64,000 nt of DNA from an uncultured Clostridia bacterium (GCA_934162255.1 CAKPIG010000005.1:1-64000), one strand, 5' to 3'. Counted from the stretch's first letter, positions 50,471-59,499 are shown. Program-made: numbers and translations. Notes: generated by a model from the letters alone, not told the origin.

Positions 50471-51079
50471 TTAATCTATTATTATTTCATCTTCCAAAAC
50501 ACTTATATATGCATTTTTATATTCTTCTTCATCATTTCTATCAATCTCTTTTACTATATTAGAAATTCTTAATTGCACTGCATCTAGTTTTTCTGCCACT
50601 ATAATCGCCTCTTTATTTCCTTTAGCACCTGCATGTGCTAATCCCCTAAGAGCTCCCATTATAACAATATTTTCAGATGCTATTACTTCTGCTCCAGAGT
50701 TTACATCTCCGATTATTACTATACTTCCTTCTACTTCTATTTTTTGTCCTGAACGTAAAGAGCCTTTATGAAATTTTGTTTCTGATATTCCTATGTCTTT
50801 TTTATAGCTCTTTTTAATACTAGATAGTCCTAATGTTGTTGGACTATCAAATATTATTTCAACATCTATTTGACTTTTTATTAGCTCTTTTATTTCCTCT
50901 AATTCAGAATTTTTTAAGATTTTTCCAACTACATGTATAGGTATTTTTTCGTCTTTATATAATTTTTTTAATTCTCTAATTTTTTTCATAAGTGCAAATA
51001 CTATTTCTTCTTGACTCGCATTATCATCAATTTTTATTACTATTTCATTAGTTTTTAGGTTTATACTGACACAATTCAT
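50471..51079 (-). CDS. minC: Septum site-determining protein MinC
   Basis: 202 residues, inhibitor of FtsZ ring assembly. The C-terminal beta-helix domain is clear: SLRSGQKIEVEGSIVIIGDV, ENIVIMGALRGLAHAGAKGN and AEKLDAVQLRIS. The N-terminal domain is less conserved. I chose the ATG at 51077-51079, 9 nt after AAAGGG. It is the last gene of the mre operon; minD, minE and rodA do not follow, because a terminator and convergent genes come next. Confidence 0.9.
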   Translation of the reverse strand: MNCVSINLKTNEIVIKIDDNASQEEIVFALMKKIRELKKLYKDEKIPIHVVGKILKNSELEEIKELIKSQIDVEIIFDSPTTLGLSSIKKSYKKDIGISETKFHKGSLRSGQKIEVEGSIVIIGDVNSGAEVIASENIVIMGALRGLAHAGAKGNKEAIIVAEKLDAVQLRISNIVKEIDRNDEEEYKNAYISVLEDEIIID

Positions 51080-51101
51080 ATTACACATCCCTTTCGTATA
51101 G

Positions 51102-53258
51102 CTATCTCATTTCTTCTGTATATGGAACTGCTGTCACACTTTCGCTAATTTGTTCTGTCTCATTTCTTCCAAAATATTGAGTAAGAATGTCTCTTGCTAC
51201 TTCTGCGGCATAGTTTCCATGTCCACCATTTTCTATCATTACAGCTACCGCAACTTCAGGATTTTCAAATGGAGCAAAACATACAAACCAAGCATTTACA
51301 ATGTCATTGCCATTTTCATCTTCTCCAGCTTCTGCAGAACCTGTTTTTCCTGCAACTTCTACTCCAAAGTTTTTGAATATATTATATGCTGTTCCTCCTG
51401 CCTCTGCTGTGGCCATTCTCATTCCTTCTTTTGCTATATCTATACTTTCTTTATTTATTGTAATTCCATCATCTGTAGTATCTATTCCTAATTTTTCATT
51501 TGTATATTTTTCAATTTCTTCTTTTGGTACTTCTGTTCCATCTGAGTTTAGTATTGTTTTTATTATTGTTGGTTTTATTACTGTCCCTCCATTTGCAATT
51601 GATGAAATATATTTTGCAATTTGCATTGGAGTAAAGTTATTATCTCCTTGGCCTATAGATGCATTTAATACATCACCTGGTCCTATTTTAGCTCCATCTC
51701 TTAATTTTGCATGTGTCTCTCTTGATGCAACTGTTCCTGCTGATTCACTTGGTAACTCTACTCCCGTTTTCTTACCTAGTCCAAAATGTAATGCATATTT
51801 TGCTAAAGTATCTATTCCCATTCTATCTCCTGTTTCATAGAAGAAATAGTTGCATGAGTGTTGTAATGCTTGTGTTACATTTTGATATCCATGGCCTCTA
51901 TGATAACTTGTATAATACCAACATTTCATTTCTATTCCATATTTTTTATATATACCTGTATCATTTATCTTTTCTTTTGAGGATATCGCGCCAGATTCAA
52001 GTCCTGCAATTGCTGTAACCATTTTGAATACAGATCCTGGTGCATATGCTGATTGTATTGCTTTATTTAACATTGGATGCGATTTATCATCTCTTATTGC
52101 ATTCCATCTTTCTGTTGAAATTCCTCCAACAAACCATTCAGGTTCATAATTTGGATAACTTGCTGATGCTAAAACTTCTCCTGTATTTACATTCATTACA
52201 ACAGCAGCCCCTCCTCTTGCATCATAAGTTTGTGAAAATCCACCTGTTCTAATTTTATTTATACAATTTTCTAATGCTTTTTCTGTTGCTTGTTGTAAAT
52301 TCGAATCTATTGTTAATACAACATCACTTCCTGCTTTTGCATTTTCAGCTATATATTCTCCTGTGATTGTACCATCAACAGACATATCAACTTGTTTTTC
52401 ACCATCTTCACCTTTAAGATATTTCTCAAATAAATATTCTATACCTGTTTTTCCTATAATATCATCTCTATCATAGCTATCCTTTTTTTCATTGTATTCA
52501 TTTTCATTTATTCTGCCTGTATACCCAATTATATGTGATGCCAAACTACCTACTAAATATGTTCTAACAGCTTTTGTTTCTATTGTGATTCCAGGAAATT
52601 CATCATTTTTTTCACTTATTTGTGCTACTACATCTTGACTAACATCTGTTGCTATTTCTATTGATTTTGTAGCACTATATCCTGTCGTTGTTATTTTATA
52701 TCTTATTGAAAGTATTTTTCTTATTTCTTCTATATTATCATTTGTTATTTCATATTTTGCTTTAAATTTTTCTATTGCTTCTTCTGCTGTTGCATTTTCT
52801 GCTATTTTATATTTTGTTTTCCAATCTGCTAATTCTTTATCTGCTATTGTGTATTCACATGGATTTATTTTTATTGGAAATGTATCTGTATATGATATTT
52901 CATATTCATTTAATAGATTTACTAATTTTAGAATTGCTTCATTTAATTCTCCATTTGTTATATTTGTCTTATATAATTCCACATTATATTGTGTTCTTAC
53001 TCCAACTAATTCATTTCCACTTCTGTCTACAATTGAACCTCTTGCAGCTTTTATTGTTGAAATTCTGGACAATCTTGTATTTGATTGTTCTCTATATGTA
53101 TCACCATTTAATATTTGAAGATTGAATAATTGAACAATTAAAATTATTCCAATTACATATACTAAAATATTGATTATATTAAATCTTAAGTTTATCTGCT
53201 CATTTCCCATTTCTTTTTCCCAAGAAGTGTCTTTATCAAAGCTTATTCTATTGTTCAA
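51102..53258 (-). CDS. mrdA: Penicillin-binding protein 2 (elongation transpeptidase)
   Basis: 718 residues. It has an N-terminal membrane anchor (about 30-50), a dimerisation domain with an extra insertion near 120-230, and a transpeptidase domain with SVFK (serine of SxxK in YAPGSVFKM), SCNYFF (SxN) and KTGSAEA. It crosslinks peptidoglycan in the elongasome with MreB/C/D. The start is TTG at 53256-53258 with AAGGTGAG upstream. It follows mreD by 17 nt. Confidence 0.95.
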   Translation of the reverse strand: MNNRISFDKDTSWEKEMGNEQINLRFNIINILVYVIGIILIVQLFNLQILNGDTYREQSNTRLSRISTIKAARGSIVDRSGNELVGVRTQYNVELYKTNITNGELNEAILKLVNLLNEYEISYTDTFPIKINPCEYTIADKELADWKTKYKIAENATAEEAIEKFKAKYEITNDNIEEIRKILSIRYKITTTGYSATKSIEIATDVSQDVVAQISEKNDEFPGITIETKAVRTYLVGSLASHIIGYTGRINENEYNEKKDSYDRDDIIGKTGIEYLFEKYLKGEDGEKQVDMSVDGTITGEYIAENAKAGSDVVLTIDSNLQQATEKALENCINKIRTGGFSQTYDARGGAAVVMNVNTGEVLASASYPNYEPEWFVGGISTERWNAIRDDKSHPMLNKAIQSAYAPGSVFKMVTAIAGLESGAISSKEKINDTGIYKKYGIEMKCWYYTSYHRGHGYQNVTQALQHSCNYFFYETGDRMGIDTLAKYALHFGLGKKTGVELPSESAGTVASRETHAKLRDGAKIGPGDVLNASIGQGDNNFTPMQIAKYISSIANGGTVIKPTIIKTILNSDGTEVPKEEIEKYTNEKLGIDTTDDGITINKESIDIAKEGMRMATAEAGGTAYNIFKNFGVEVAGKTGSAEAGEDENGNDIVNAWFVCFAPFENPEVAVAVMIENGGHGNYAAEVARDILTQYFGRNETEQISESVTAVPYTEEMR

Positions 53259-53275
53259 AAATTTCTCACCTTCTT

Positions 53276-53809
53276 TTAAAAATATCTTGTTAAAATTCTG
53301 TCTCCTTTTATCTCATTTTCTACTTCATATCCTGTATTTTTTATTAGTGGATATAAAATAACAATAAGTAATACATTATATAATGTTTCTATACTTAGTG
53401 TTTTTATAAATAACATTATTTCTATATTTGTTCCTAATACTATATGTCTTAATACATAATTTATAATTTCATATATTATTGTACATAGTGCTCCCATAAT
53501 AATAATAGTTATTCTACTGTCTTTAGAAAAATTTTTGTCAAATACTCCTCCCAGTAGTCCAATTATTGCAAGACAAGCTGATGTTATTCCTATATTTCTT
53601 CCAATCCAGATATCTAAAAATATTCCATATACTATACCATAAATTGTTCCCATACATCTTCCCATATATAATCCTATATATAAAATTAGTATTATAAAAA
53701 TATTAGGCATTACATTAGCTATTGTAAAATTGGCAAAAAAAGTAGTTTGCAAAAAATATGTTAGTATAAAGATAATTACTAATGATACATGAATTATTGC
53801 TTTTTTCAT
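53276..53809 (-). CDS. mreD: Rod shape-determining protein MreD
   Basis: 177 residues with about five membrane helices (for example LVIIFILTYFLQTTFFANF and VMPNIFIILILYIGLYMGR). MreD is a small membrane component of the elongasome. AAGGGG before the ATG. Position between mreC and mrdA confirms it. Confidence 0.9.
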   Translation of the reverse strand: MKKAIIHVSLVIIFILTYFLQTTFFANFTIANVMPNIFIILILYIGLYMGRCMGTIYGIVYGIFLDIWIGRNIGITSACLAIIGLLGGVFDKNFSKDSRITIIIMGALCTIIYEIINYVLRHIVLGTNIEIMLFIKTLSIETLYNVLLIVILYPLIKNTGYEVENEIKGDRILTRYF

Positions 53810-53819
53810 TTTTACCCCT

Positions 53820-54638
53820 TTATTGACTTGTTATAACAAGTACTGTTTCTAATTTTTCAAAGTCTACGGCTGATTCTATAAGTGCATATGAATCTGTTTT
53901 ATTTGTTCCTTCTACAACTTTCTTTATTCTACCTATATGTATTCCCTTTGTATAAATTCCTCCCAATCCAGAAGTTTCTACACTATCTCCTTGGATTAGT
54001 TTTGCATCTGTTGAAATAAATGTCGCTTTTAATGTTGATGTGTTTTCTATCGTTCCTTTTGCAATCATTGTGTCTCTTGTTGAACTTGATAAACAACTTG
54101 TAGCACTTGCACTATCCACTATTGTTTGAATTTTTGATGTATTTTCTGATACAGATACTACATATCCAACAAGTCCTTCATCAGCTATTACTGTCATTTT
54201 TTCTTTTATTCCACTAGAACTTCCTACATTTATTACAACAGTTTTTGAATAATTACTTATATCTCTTGTTATTATTGTTCCTGGAACAGTTGTATATTGT
54301 CCATATTTTTCTGATAAATTTAATTCTTGTTTTAATTGTTCATTTTCATTTTTCATAATTTCAAATTCTCTTAATGATTGTTCTAGTTGACTATTTTTTT
54401 CTTTTAAGTCTGCATTTTCTGCTTTTAGTTCATCTATATTTTCGAAAAATTTGTCATTATTACTTAATTTATTTTTTAAATATGTTAATCCATTTTGTAT
54501 TGGCATAACAATAGTGTTTGCAATACTATTTATTATTGTTTCTTTTTTAACATCTTGATTTGTAAAAATAATAAGCAAAATTAATATTATTATAGTTATT
54601 ATAACTCCTATAACTCCACCTTTTCTATCTCTATCCAT
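53820..54638 (-). CDS. mreC: Rod shape-determining protein MreC
   Basis: 272 residues. A membrane helix (about 10-28), a coiled coil (about 65-105, ELKAENADLKEKNSQLEQS) and the C-terminal beta-domain (VPGTIITRDISNYSKT and VETSGLGGIYTKGIHIGR). Dimerises outside the membrane and links MreB to PBP2. AAAGGAAAG before the ATG. It is 10 nt from mreD. Confidence 0.93.
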   Translation of the reverse strand: MDRDRKGGVIGVIITIIILILLIIFTNQDVKKETIINSIANTIVMPIQNGLTYLKNKLSNNDKFFENIDELKAENADLKEKNSQLEQSLREFEIMKNENEQLKQELNLSEKYGQYTTVPGTIITRDISNYSKTVVINVGSSSGIKEKMTVIADEGLVGYVVSVSENTSKIQTIVDSASATSCLSSSTRDTMIAKGTIENTSTLKATFISTDAKLIQGDSVETSGLGGIYTKGIHIGRIKKVVEGTNKTDSYALIESAVDFEKLETVLVITSQ

Positions 54639-54656
54639 TTACTCTCTTTCCTTTAA

Positions 54657-55688
54657 TTATCTTCTTTTTCTTGAGTCAGCTAAGACATTTTTTAATTTTT
54701 CTAAATCTTGTAATGTTTTTTCTGTTCCTCTAACAACACAATCTAAAGATTCTTCTGTAACATATACAGGCATACCTGTTTCTAGACTTATTAACTTGTC
54801 CAAATTCTGTATTAATGAACCTCCTCCTGCTAATACAATTCCTTTTTCCATTATATCTGATGCAAGTTCTGGTGGTGTTTTTTCTAATGTTAGTTTTATT
54901 ACTTCTACGATTTTTTCTATTGATTCTTTTATTGCCTCTTCTACTTGATTTGAAGTTATTGTTACTGTTCTAGGTAATCCATCAGATAAGTCTCTTCCCT
55001 TTATTTCCATAGACATTTGTGTCATCAAAGGCATTGCACATCCCAAATATTTTTTTACTTGTTCAGCAGTAGTTTCTCCTATAGCTAAATTAAGTTCTTT
55101 TTTTACATAATTAATAATATCCTCATCAAGTTCATCTCCTGCAATTCTTAATGAATTACTGATTACAATTCCTCCTAGGGAAATAACCGCAACTTCTGTT
55201 GTTCCTCCACCAATATCTACTATTATGTTTCCACTTGGCTCTTCTATTTCGATTCCTGCCCCTATTGCTGCAGCCATTGGCTCTTCTATCAAATACACTT
55301 CTCTTGCACCCGCATGTAATATTGATTCTTGTACTGCTCTTTCTTCTACTTCTGTTATTCCAGAAGGAACTCCTACTAAAACTCTTGGCCTTAATGCATT
55401 ATATCTTTTACAAACTCTTTCTAATATGTTCTTTAGCAATAATTTTGTTGCTGTAAAATCTGCTATTACACCATCTTTTAATGGTCTTATTGCATCTATT
55501 TCTTTTGGTGTTCTTCCTATCATTTCTTTTGCTTCATTTCCAGTTGCAATTATTTCATTTTTACTTTTATTTACTGCTATAACTGAAGGTTCTCTTAAAA
55601 CAATACCTTTTCCTTTTATGGTTACTAATATATTAGCTGTTCCTAAATCTATTCCTATGTCCTTAGATTTGAATGACAAAAAACTCAT
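54657..55688 (-). CDS. mreB: Rod shape-determining protein MreB
   Basis: 343 residues, bacterial actin. Phosphate and adenosine motifs: IGIDLGTANILV, EPMAAAIGAG, NIIVDIGGGTTEVAVIS and GIVLAGGGSLIQNL. It polymerises along the membrane and directs wall growth. The start is the ATG at 55686-55688, with AAAGGAACGAG upstream; the frame open to 55712 reaches into radC. It follows radC closely. Confidence 0.95.
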   Translation of the reverse strand: MSFLSFKSKDIGIDLGTANILVTIKGKGIVLREPSVIAVNKSKNEIIATGNEAKEMIGRTPKEIDAIRPLKDGVIADFTATKLLLKNILERVCKRYNALRPRVLVGVPSGITEVEERAVQESILHAGAREVYLIEEPMAAAIGAGIEIEEPSGNIIVDIGGGTTEVAVISLGGIVISNSLRIAGDELDEDIINYVKKELNLAIGETTAEQVKKYLGCAMPLMTQMSMEIKGRDLSDGLPRTVTITSNQVEEAIKESIEKIVEVIKLTLEKTPPELASDIMEKGIVLAGGGSLIQNLDKLISLETGMPVYVTEESLDCVVRGTEKTLQDLEKLKNVLADSRKRR

Positions 55689-55711
55689 ATACTCTCGTTC
55701 CTTTCTTTGCA

Positions 55712-56410
55712 CTAGCTCTCTCTCATTTTAGAAATTATACTTATGTATTTTAGTTTGCCTATTACTATGTGGTCAAGTAATTCTATTCCTAGTATTTGGG
55801 CTGCTTTTTCTACTTTTATAGTAAATTCAAAGTCTTCATTGCTTGGCGTTGGATCACCTCCTGGGTGATTATGTACTAAAATTATTTTTGGTGCTTCTAC
55901 TTTTACAGCTTCATTTAATACTGATTTTATTGTTGCTACAACAAAATTTCCGCTTCCTTTTGCTACATCTTTTATTTTGATTACATTATTTTTTCCGTCA
56001 AGAATAACTACTTTAAGTATCTCTTGTTTTTCAAATCTCATTTCTTTCATTAGTAATTCTGCTACATCGCTTGGTCTTGTAATTTTTGTTTTCCTTTCTT
56101 GTACTGTGGTGTTCATTCTATTTGAAAATTCACATAAGGCTTTTATTTGTATAGCTTTTACTTTTCCTATTCCTTTTATTTTTATCAGTTCCTGAATTGT
56201 AATGTCTCTTAAAAAATTTAGATTGTCTTTTTCTATATCTTCATTAAGTTGTAAAATTCTCTGTGCTAGTCCAACTGATGTTTCTTCTTTAGTTCCTGTT
56301 TTTATTATTATTGCAAGTAACTCTGCATTTGTTAACATCTTTTCGCCATATTTTTCTAATTTCTCATATGGCCTTTCTGATTCTGGTAATTCTTTTATTT
56401 TTATTGGCAC
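55712..56410 (-). CDS. radC: RadC-family JAB/MPN-domain protein
   Basis: 232 residues. Its N-terminal helix-hairpin-helix region (LLAIIIKTGTKEETSVGLAQR, IKIKGIGKVKAIQIKA) precedes a JAB metal site HNHPGGDPTPSNED. Function unproven; despite its name, it is not clearly a repair protein. The start is GTG at 56408-56410 after AGGAGG. It is the first gene of the cell-shape operon, typical of Firmicutes. Confidence 0.95.
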   Translation of the reverse strand: MPIKIKELPESERPYEKLEKYGEKMLTNAELLAIIIKTGTKEETSVGLAQRILQLNEDIEKDNLNFLRDITIQELIKIKGIGKVKAIQIKALCEFSNRMNTTVQERKTKITRPSDVAELLMKEMRFEKQEILKVVILDGKNNVIKIKDVAKGSGNFVVATIKSVLNEAVKVEAPKIILVHNHPGGDPTPSNEDFEFTIKVEKAAQILGIELLDHIVIGKLKYISIISKMRES

Positions 56411-56465
56411 TTTTTCCTCCTATCATTCGTGCCCCTTACGGAAATTACTTTTTCGCCTTGCCATT

Positions 56466-56494
56466 ATTATATATTGATTTTGTGTTTTTTTCAA
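56466..56494 (-). promoter_or_regulatory. Sigma-A promoter of the radC-mre-mrdA-minC operon
   Basis: TTGAAA (complement of 56489-56494), 17 bp spacer, TATAAT (complement of 56466-56471), giving a leader of about 50 nt. Confidence 0.65.
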
Positions 56495-56594
56495 GTCTTA
56501 TACTATTTTTTTCATATTTAATTACCAAATTTTGTTTCTTTAAATATAATACAATTAGTAGTATAATATAAGTATAGTTATATGGAGGTTTTAC

Positions 56595-57134
56595 ATGAAA
56601 TTCGAAAAATTAAATGATAATAAAATTAGGATTTTTATTCCGAACGATGATATAAATTTTTCTGCTAATATGTTTTTTTCTAATAGCAATGTTTCTCAAG
56701 AGGTTATTCAGTATATTCTTAATAAAGCCGAAAAGAGTATTGGATTTGAAACAGGCGATTCTGAACTATTAGTAGAAGCTATATCTTCTGATTCAAATTT
56801 TATTATTACTATAACAAAGCTTACCATATATAATAATCATGATATGTTTTCTTCAAATTTAATCTTTAAATTTAATAATATTGATGCTTTTTTAGATTTT
56901 AAAGATAGTTTAATTTGCTTTAAAAACTTTAAATATGGTTTTGAGACTTGTTCTCTGATTTTATATAATAATTATTTATATTTATACATATTTGATTTAA
57001 ATATTCCCTCAAGTTTTATAAGCTTATTATCTGAATTTTCAACACAAATTGAATATTCAGATAAATTTGATGGTATACTGCACGAATATGGAAGAGTTCT
57101 TTCAAACAAAATAGAAAATGGTATCTTTTTTTGA
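56595..57134 (+). CDS. mecA: MecA-like adaptor protein
   Basis: 179 residues. The N-terminal domain MKFEKLNDNKIRIFI and the GFETGDSELLVEAI segment match MecA, the adaptor that delivers ComK, SpoVG or other proteins to ClpCP. The C-terminal domain (about 95-175) has the alpha/beta pattern and ends HEYGRVLSNKIENG. Shorter than Bacillus MecA (218). GGAGG 8 nt before the ATG. It is a single gene that shares a terminator with the M23 gene. Confidence 0.75.
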   Translation: MKFEKLNDNKIRIFIPNDDINFSANMFFSNSNVSQEVIQYILNKAEKSIGFETGDSELLVEAISSDSNFIITITKLTIYNNHDMFSSNLIFKFNNIDAFLDFKDSLICFKNFKYGFETCSLILYNNYLYLYIFDLNIPSSFISLLSEFSTQIEYSDKFDGILHEYGRVLSNKIENGIFF

Positions 57135-57145
57135 TACCATTTTTT
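57115..57145. terminator. Bidirectional terminator between mecA and the M23 gene
   Basis: AAAATGGTATC (57115-57125) pairs with GATACCATTTT (57133-57143), T7 loop, T/A tracts on both sides. Confidence 0.85.
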
Positions 57146-58154
57146 AATATAAGTAATTTTGAGGATTATATGCTACTCCTCCAACTCTAATTTCTAAATG
57201 AAGATGATTTCCTGTGCTATTTCCTGTACTACCAACTTCTGCAATTGCTTGTCCTTGCTCTACATATGTTCCAGCTTGGTAATATAATTTACTACAATGT
57301 CCATAATAAGTTTCTACACCATTACTATGTGTTATCACTATTAAATTTCCATATGAACCTTTTCTTCCAGAATAAGTTACTGTTCCTGATGCAGCAGCTT
57401 TTATTGGAGTTCCTCTAGGTGCTGCTATATCCAATCCTGTATGACTGCTTGACCTTATACTACTTATTGCTCCAAATCTTGACGTTATTTGTCCTGATAT
57501 TGGTCTTATTAAGTCTAATCCTAATGATACTTTTTGATATGAGACATTTGTTGATGTATTAACTCTTCCCGTTGAAGCTACAACTGTTGGTTGTTTTTTA
57601 GGTTTTTCTACTACTTTTTGCACATATAATGATGCAACAGTATCTTCTATTGATGAAAAGTCTATCATGTGATTTTCATATAGTTCTACTATTGAAATTT
57701 TATCTATATTTGTGCTTTCTTTTTCTTTTAATTGCTCTACTATTTTTTCTGCTGAAGCAAAATCTGAAACATATGCTTTTTCTTCTTCTCCTTCTGCTAT
57801 AGCATAATATTTATAATAAACAACTCCACTTTCTTTTACTTTTTTAAATATTTCATCATCATTTGTTGTTATATTTCTTTTTAATAAACACATTTTATAT
57901 TCTGGTAGATTATCTACTTGTGCAAATGCTATATTTGAATTTGACTCATCTCCACCATTTTCTATAAAATTATTTATTTTTGCTTGTAATTTACTTTTAT
58001 CTTTGCTATATCCTACAAATTCTCCATTTATTGTTACACTATAAATAGGCTTAAAAAATAATGCTACTGCACATATTATTAAAAATATTGAAACTGATAT
58101 AAGTATTGTAAGTTTCATGGATTTTCTTGCAAATACTAATATGTGTTTTATCAT
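57144..58154 (-). CDS. M23-family peptidoglycan endopeptidase
   Basis: 336 residues. It has an N-terminal membrane helix (about 14-36), an extracellular region with helical and G5/LysM-like pattern (VTINGEFVGYSKDKSKLQ), and a C-terminal LytM/M23 domain with HTGLDIAAPRGTPIKAAASG, ITHSNGVETYYGHCSKL and HLHLEIRVGG (zinc ligands His/Asp/His). A SpoIIQ-like or wall-hydrolase role is possible. The start is the ATG at 58152-58154 with AAGGAG upstream; the frame to 58223 is spurious. Confidence 0.88.
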   Translation of the reverse strand: MIKHILVFARKSMKLTILISVSIFLIICAVALFFKPIYSVTINGEFVGYSKDKSKLQAKINNFIENGGDESNSNIAFAQVDNLPEYKMCLLKRNITTNDDEIFKKVKESGVVYYKYYAIAEGEEEKAYVSDFASAEKIVEQLKEKESTNIDKISIVELYENHMIDFSSIEDTVASLYVQKVVEKPKKQPTVVASTGRVNTSTNVSYQKVSLGLDLIRPISGQITSRFGAISSIRSSSHTGLDIAAPRGTPIKAAASGTVTYSGRKGSYGNLIVITHSNGVETYYGHCSKLYYQAGTYVEQGQAIAEVGSTGNSTGNHLHLEIRVGGVAYNPQNYLY

Positions 58155-58183
58155 TTTATATCTCCTTGTATATTTTTGCCTAT

Positions 58184-58213
58184 ATTGTATATTATTGTAT
58201 TCAGTTTTAGCAA
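58184..58213 (-). promoter_or_regulatory. Possible promoter of the M23 gene
   Basis: TTGCTA (complement of 58208-58213), 18 bp spacer, TACAAT (complement of 58184-58189). Confidence 0.5.
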
Positions 58214-58336
58214 TATTTCTCATATTGAATTTATTAGGTATTTTCTTATGTTTTCTCTTTTTTTCTTTTTTTTTCTCGTTTTTTTAGAAAACAACACAAA
58301 AAAACAGAAGAATTCTTTTCTTCTGTTTTTATATAA

Positions 58337-58834
58337 CTATGGTTGTACAGGTGCTGCAGTTAATGATACTGTTATTTTTCCTGATGGACTTGTTGATATA
58401 GGTGTTTTTATTAGTTCAACTTTTACAGTTACTGTAGCTGTTTTTCCAGTTGTGATTGCTGCTGTTGTTGAAGGTGTTGCTGTAACTTTGAAGTATTCTG
58501 TATCTGTTATTGATGCAGCTGCTACTGCTATTTTAGCAGATAAATCTGGACTTGCATTAGTTACTGTAAATGTTGCTGTTGCACTATCTCCTTTTGCTGT
58601 TAGTCCTGATACTGTCATTGTTGCATTTTTATCATCTGTAATAGTTGCTTCTGTTACATGTGTACCTTTTGTTGGTGTTCCTGTAAATTTAACTTTGAAG
58701 TTTGCATCACTTGGAACAGCTGCTGCTGTACCATTAATATTTAATGTAATATTGCTTATTGCAGCATATGCTACTCCTAAAATTACAATTGCTGCAACTA
58801 CAATTAATGCTATTATAAGATTTTTGTTTTTCAT
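58337..58834 (-). CDS. Secreted beta-rich protein, tandem paralog 2
   Basis: 165 residues. Signal sequence KNLIIALIVVAAIVILGVAYA with a likely cut near AYA|A, then a Thr/Ala/Val-rich domain, consistent with an Ig-like beta sandwich. About 60% identical to its neighbour at 58863-59357. Resembles CARDB or TasA-like extracellular proteins; no motif decides. AAAGGA before the ATG. It lies 28 nt downstream of the other paralog and is co-transcribed. Confidence 0.65.
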   Translation of the reverse strand: MKNKNLIIALIVVAAIVILGVAYAAISNITLNINGTAAAVPSDANFKVKFTGTPTKGTHVTEATITDDKNATMTVSGLTAKGDSATATFTVTNASPDLSAKIAVAAASITDTEYFKVTATPSTTAAITTGKTATVTVKVELIKTPISTSPSGKITVSLTAAPVQP

Positions 58835-58862
58835 TCTTTATTTTCCTTTCTCTTTTATTAAA

Positions 58863-59357
58863 TTATGCTGTTGGTTGAGCTGGTGCTGCAACTAATTTTA
58901 CTTGGATAGTAGCAGATTGATTTCCTGTTATTGGAGTTTTCAATAATTCAACTGTTACTGTTACTGTTGCACTAGCTCCTTTTGCTAAAGATGTTGGTGT
59001 TACAGTTTGTGTTACCTTAAAGTAATCTGTATTACTATTAGTATTTGTTACTGTAAGATTTGCTGTTAAATCAGGACTTGAGTTTTTTACTGTATATGTT
59101 GCTGTTGCTTTGTCTCCTTTTGCCGTTAATCCTGTTACTGTCATTGTTGCAGTTTTATCATCTGTTAATTTTGCTGTTGCTCCTCCTGTTGCTGTTGGTG
59201 TTCCTGTAAATCCAACACTAAAGTTTGATTGTGATGGAGATGCTGCTGCTGTACCATTAATATTTAATGATATATTACTTATTGCTGCATATGCAACCCC
59301 CAAAATTACAATTGCTGCAACTACAATTGCTGCAATTACAAGTTTTTTGTTTTTCAT
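58863..59357 (-). CDS. Secreted beta-rich protein, tandem paralog 1
   Basis: 164 residues, same layout as its neighbour: signal segment KKLVIAAIVVAAIVILGVAYA, then a beta-rich Thr/Ala domain with conserved blocks GTAAASPSQSNFSVGFTGTP, LTAKGDKATATYTVKNSSPDL and YFKVTQTVTP. Likely an exported fibre or matrix protein; function unknown. The promoter has an extended -10, a 0A-like box and a Pho-box-like array. A perfect 8-bp hairpin lies between the G-rich ribosome site and the start codon. Confidence 0.65.
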   Translation of the reverse strand: MKNKKLVIAAIVVAAIVILGVAYAAISNISLNINGTAAASPSQSNFSVGFTGTPTATGGATAKLTDDKTATMTVTGLTAKGDKATATYTVKNSSPDLTANLTVTNTNSNTDYFKVTQTVTPTSLAKGASATVTVTVELLKTPITGNQSATIQVKLVAAPAQPTA

Positions 59358-59365
59358 ACTCTTTT

Positions 59366-59393
59366 ATTTTAGCTATTGCTAAAATTCCCCCCC
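59366..59393 (-). promoter_or_regulatory. Ribosome site and hairpin before the tandem secreted gene
   Basis: GGGGGGG (complement of 59387-59393) is followed by ATTTTAGC and GCTAAAAT (59366-59373 with 59378-59385), a perfect 8-bp stem with a 4-nt loop. The direct distance from GGGGGGG to the ATG (59355-59357) is 29 nt; with the stem folded it is about 9 nt, a normal spacing. Confidence 0.5.
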
Positions 59394-59419
59394 TTTCTTA
59401 TATATGTTAATCTATTCTG

Positions 59420-59459
59420 ATTATAGCATTTGAGATGTAAAAGTCAACAGATTTCGACT
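59420..59459 (-). promoter_or_regulatory. Extended -10 promoter with 0A-like box
   Basis: TTGACT (complement of 59442-59447), 16 bp, TATAAT (complement of 59420-59425) preceded by TGC. AGTCGAA (complement of 59453-59459), matching 6 of 7 bases of the Spo0A core, ends 5 bp upstream of the -35, the same distance as in the 21077-21117 promoter. Confidence 0.6.
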
Positions 59460-59462
59460 TAA

Positions 59463-59499
59463 TGTAATATTTGTAACACAAATGTAATATTATTGTAAT
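59463..59499. repeat. TGTAAT/TGTAAC repeat array, Pho-box-like
   Basis: TGTAAT at 59463, TGTAAC at 59472, TGTAAT at 59483 and 59494: three at exactly 11-bp period plus one at 9 bp. In the direction of the downstream promoter the half-sites read ATTACA/GTTACA. The array is directly upstream of the 0A-like box. Confidence 0.6.

Noticed and set aside
56555..56594. Promoter for the mecA-like gene
   Set aside because: A TATAAT is present but no -35 at 16-18 bp better than TTTAAA; too weak to list.
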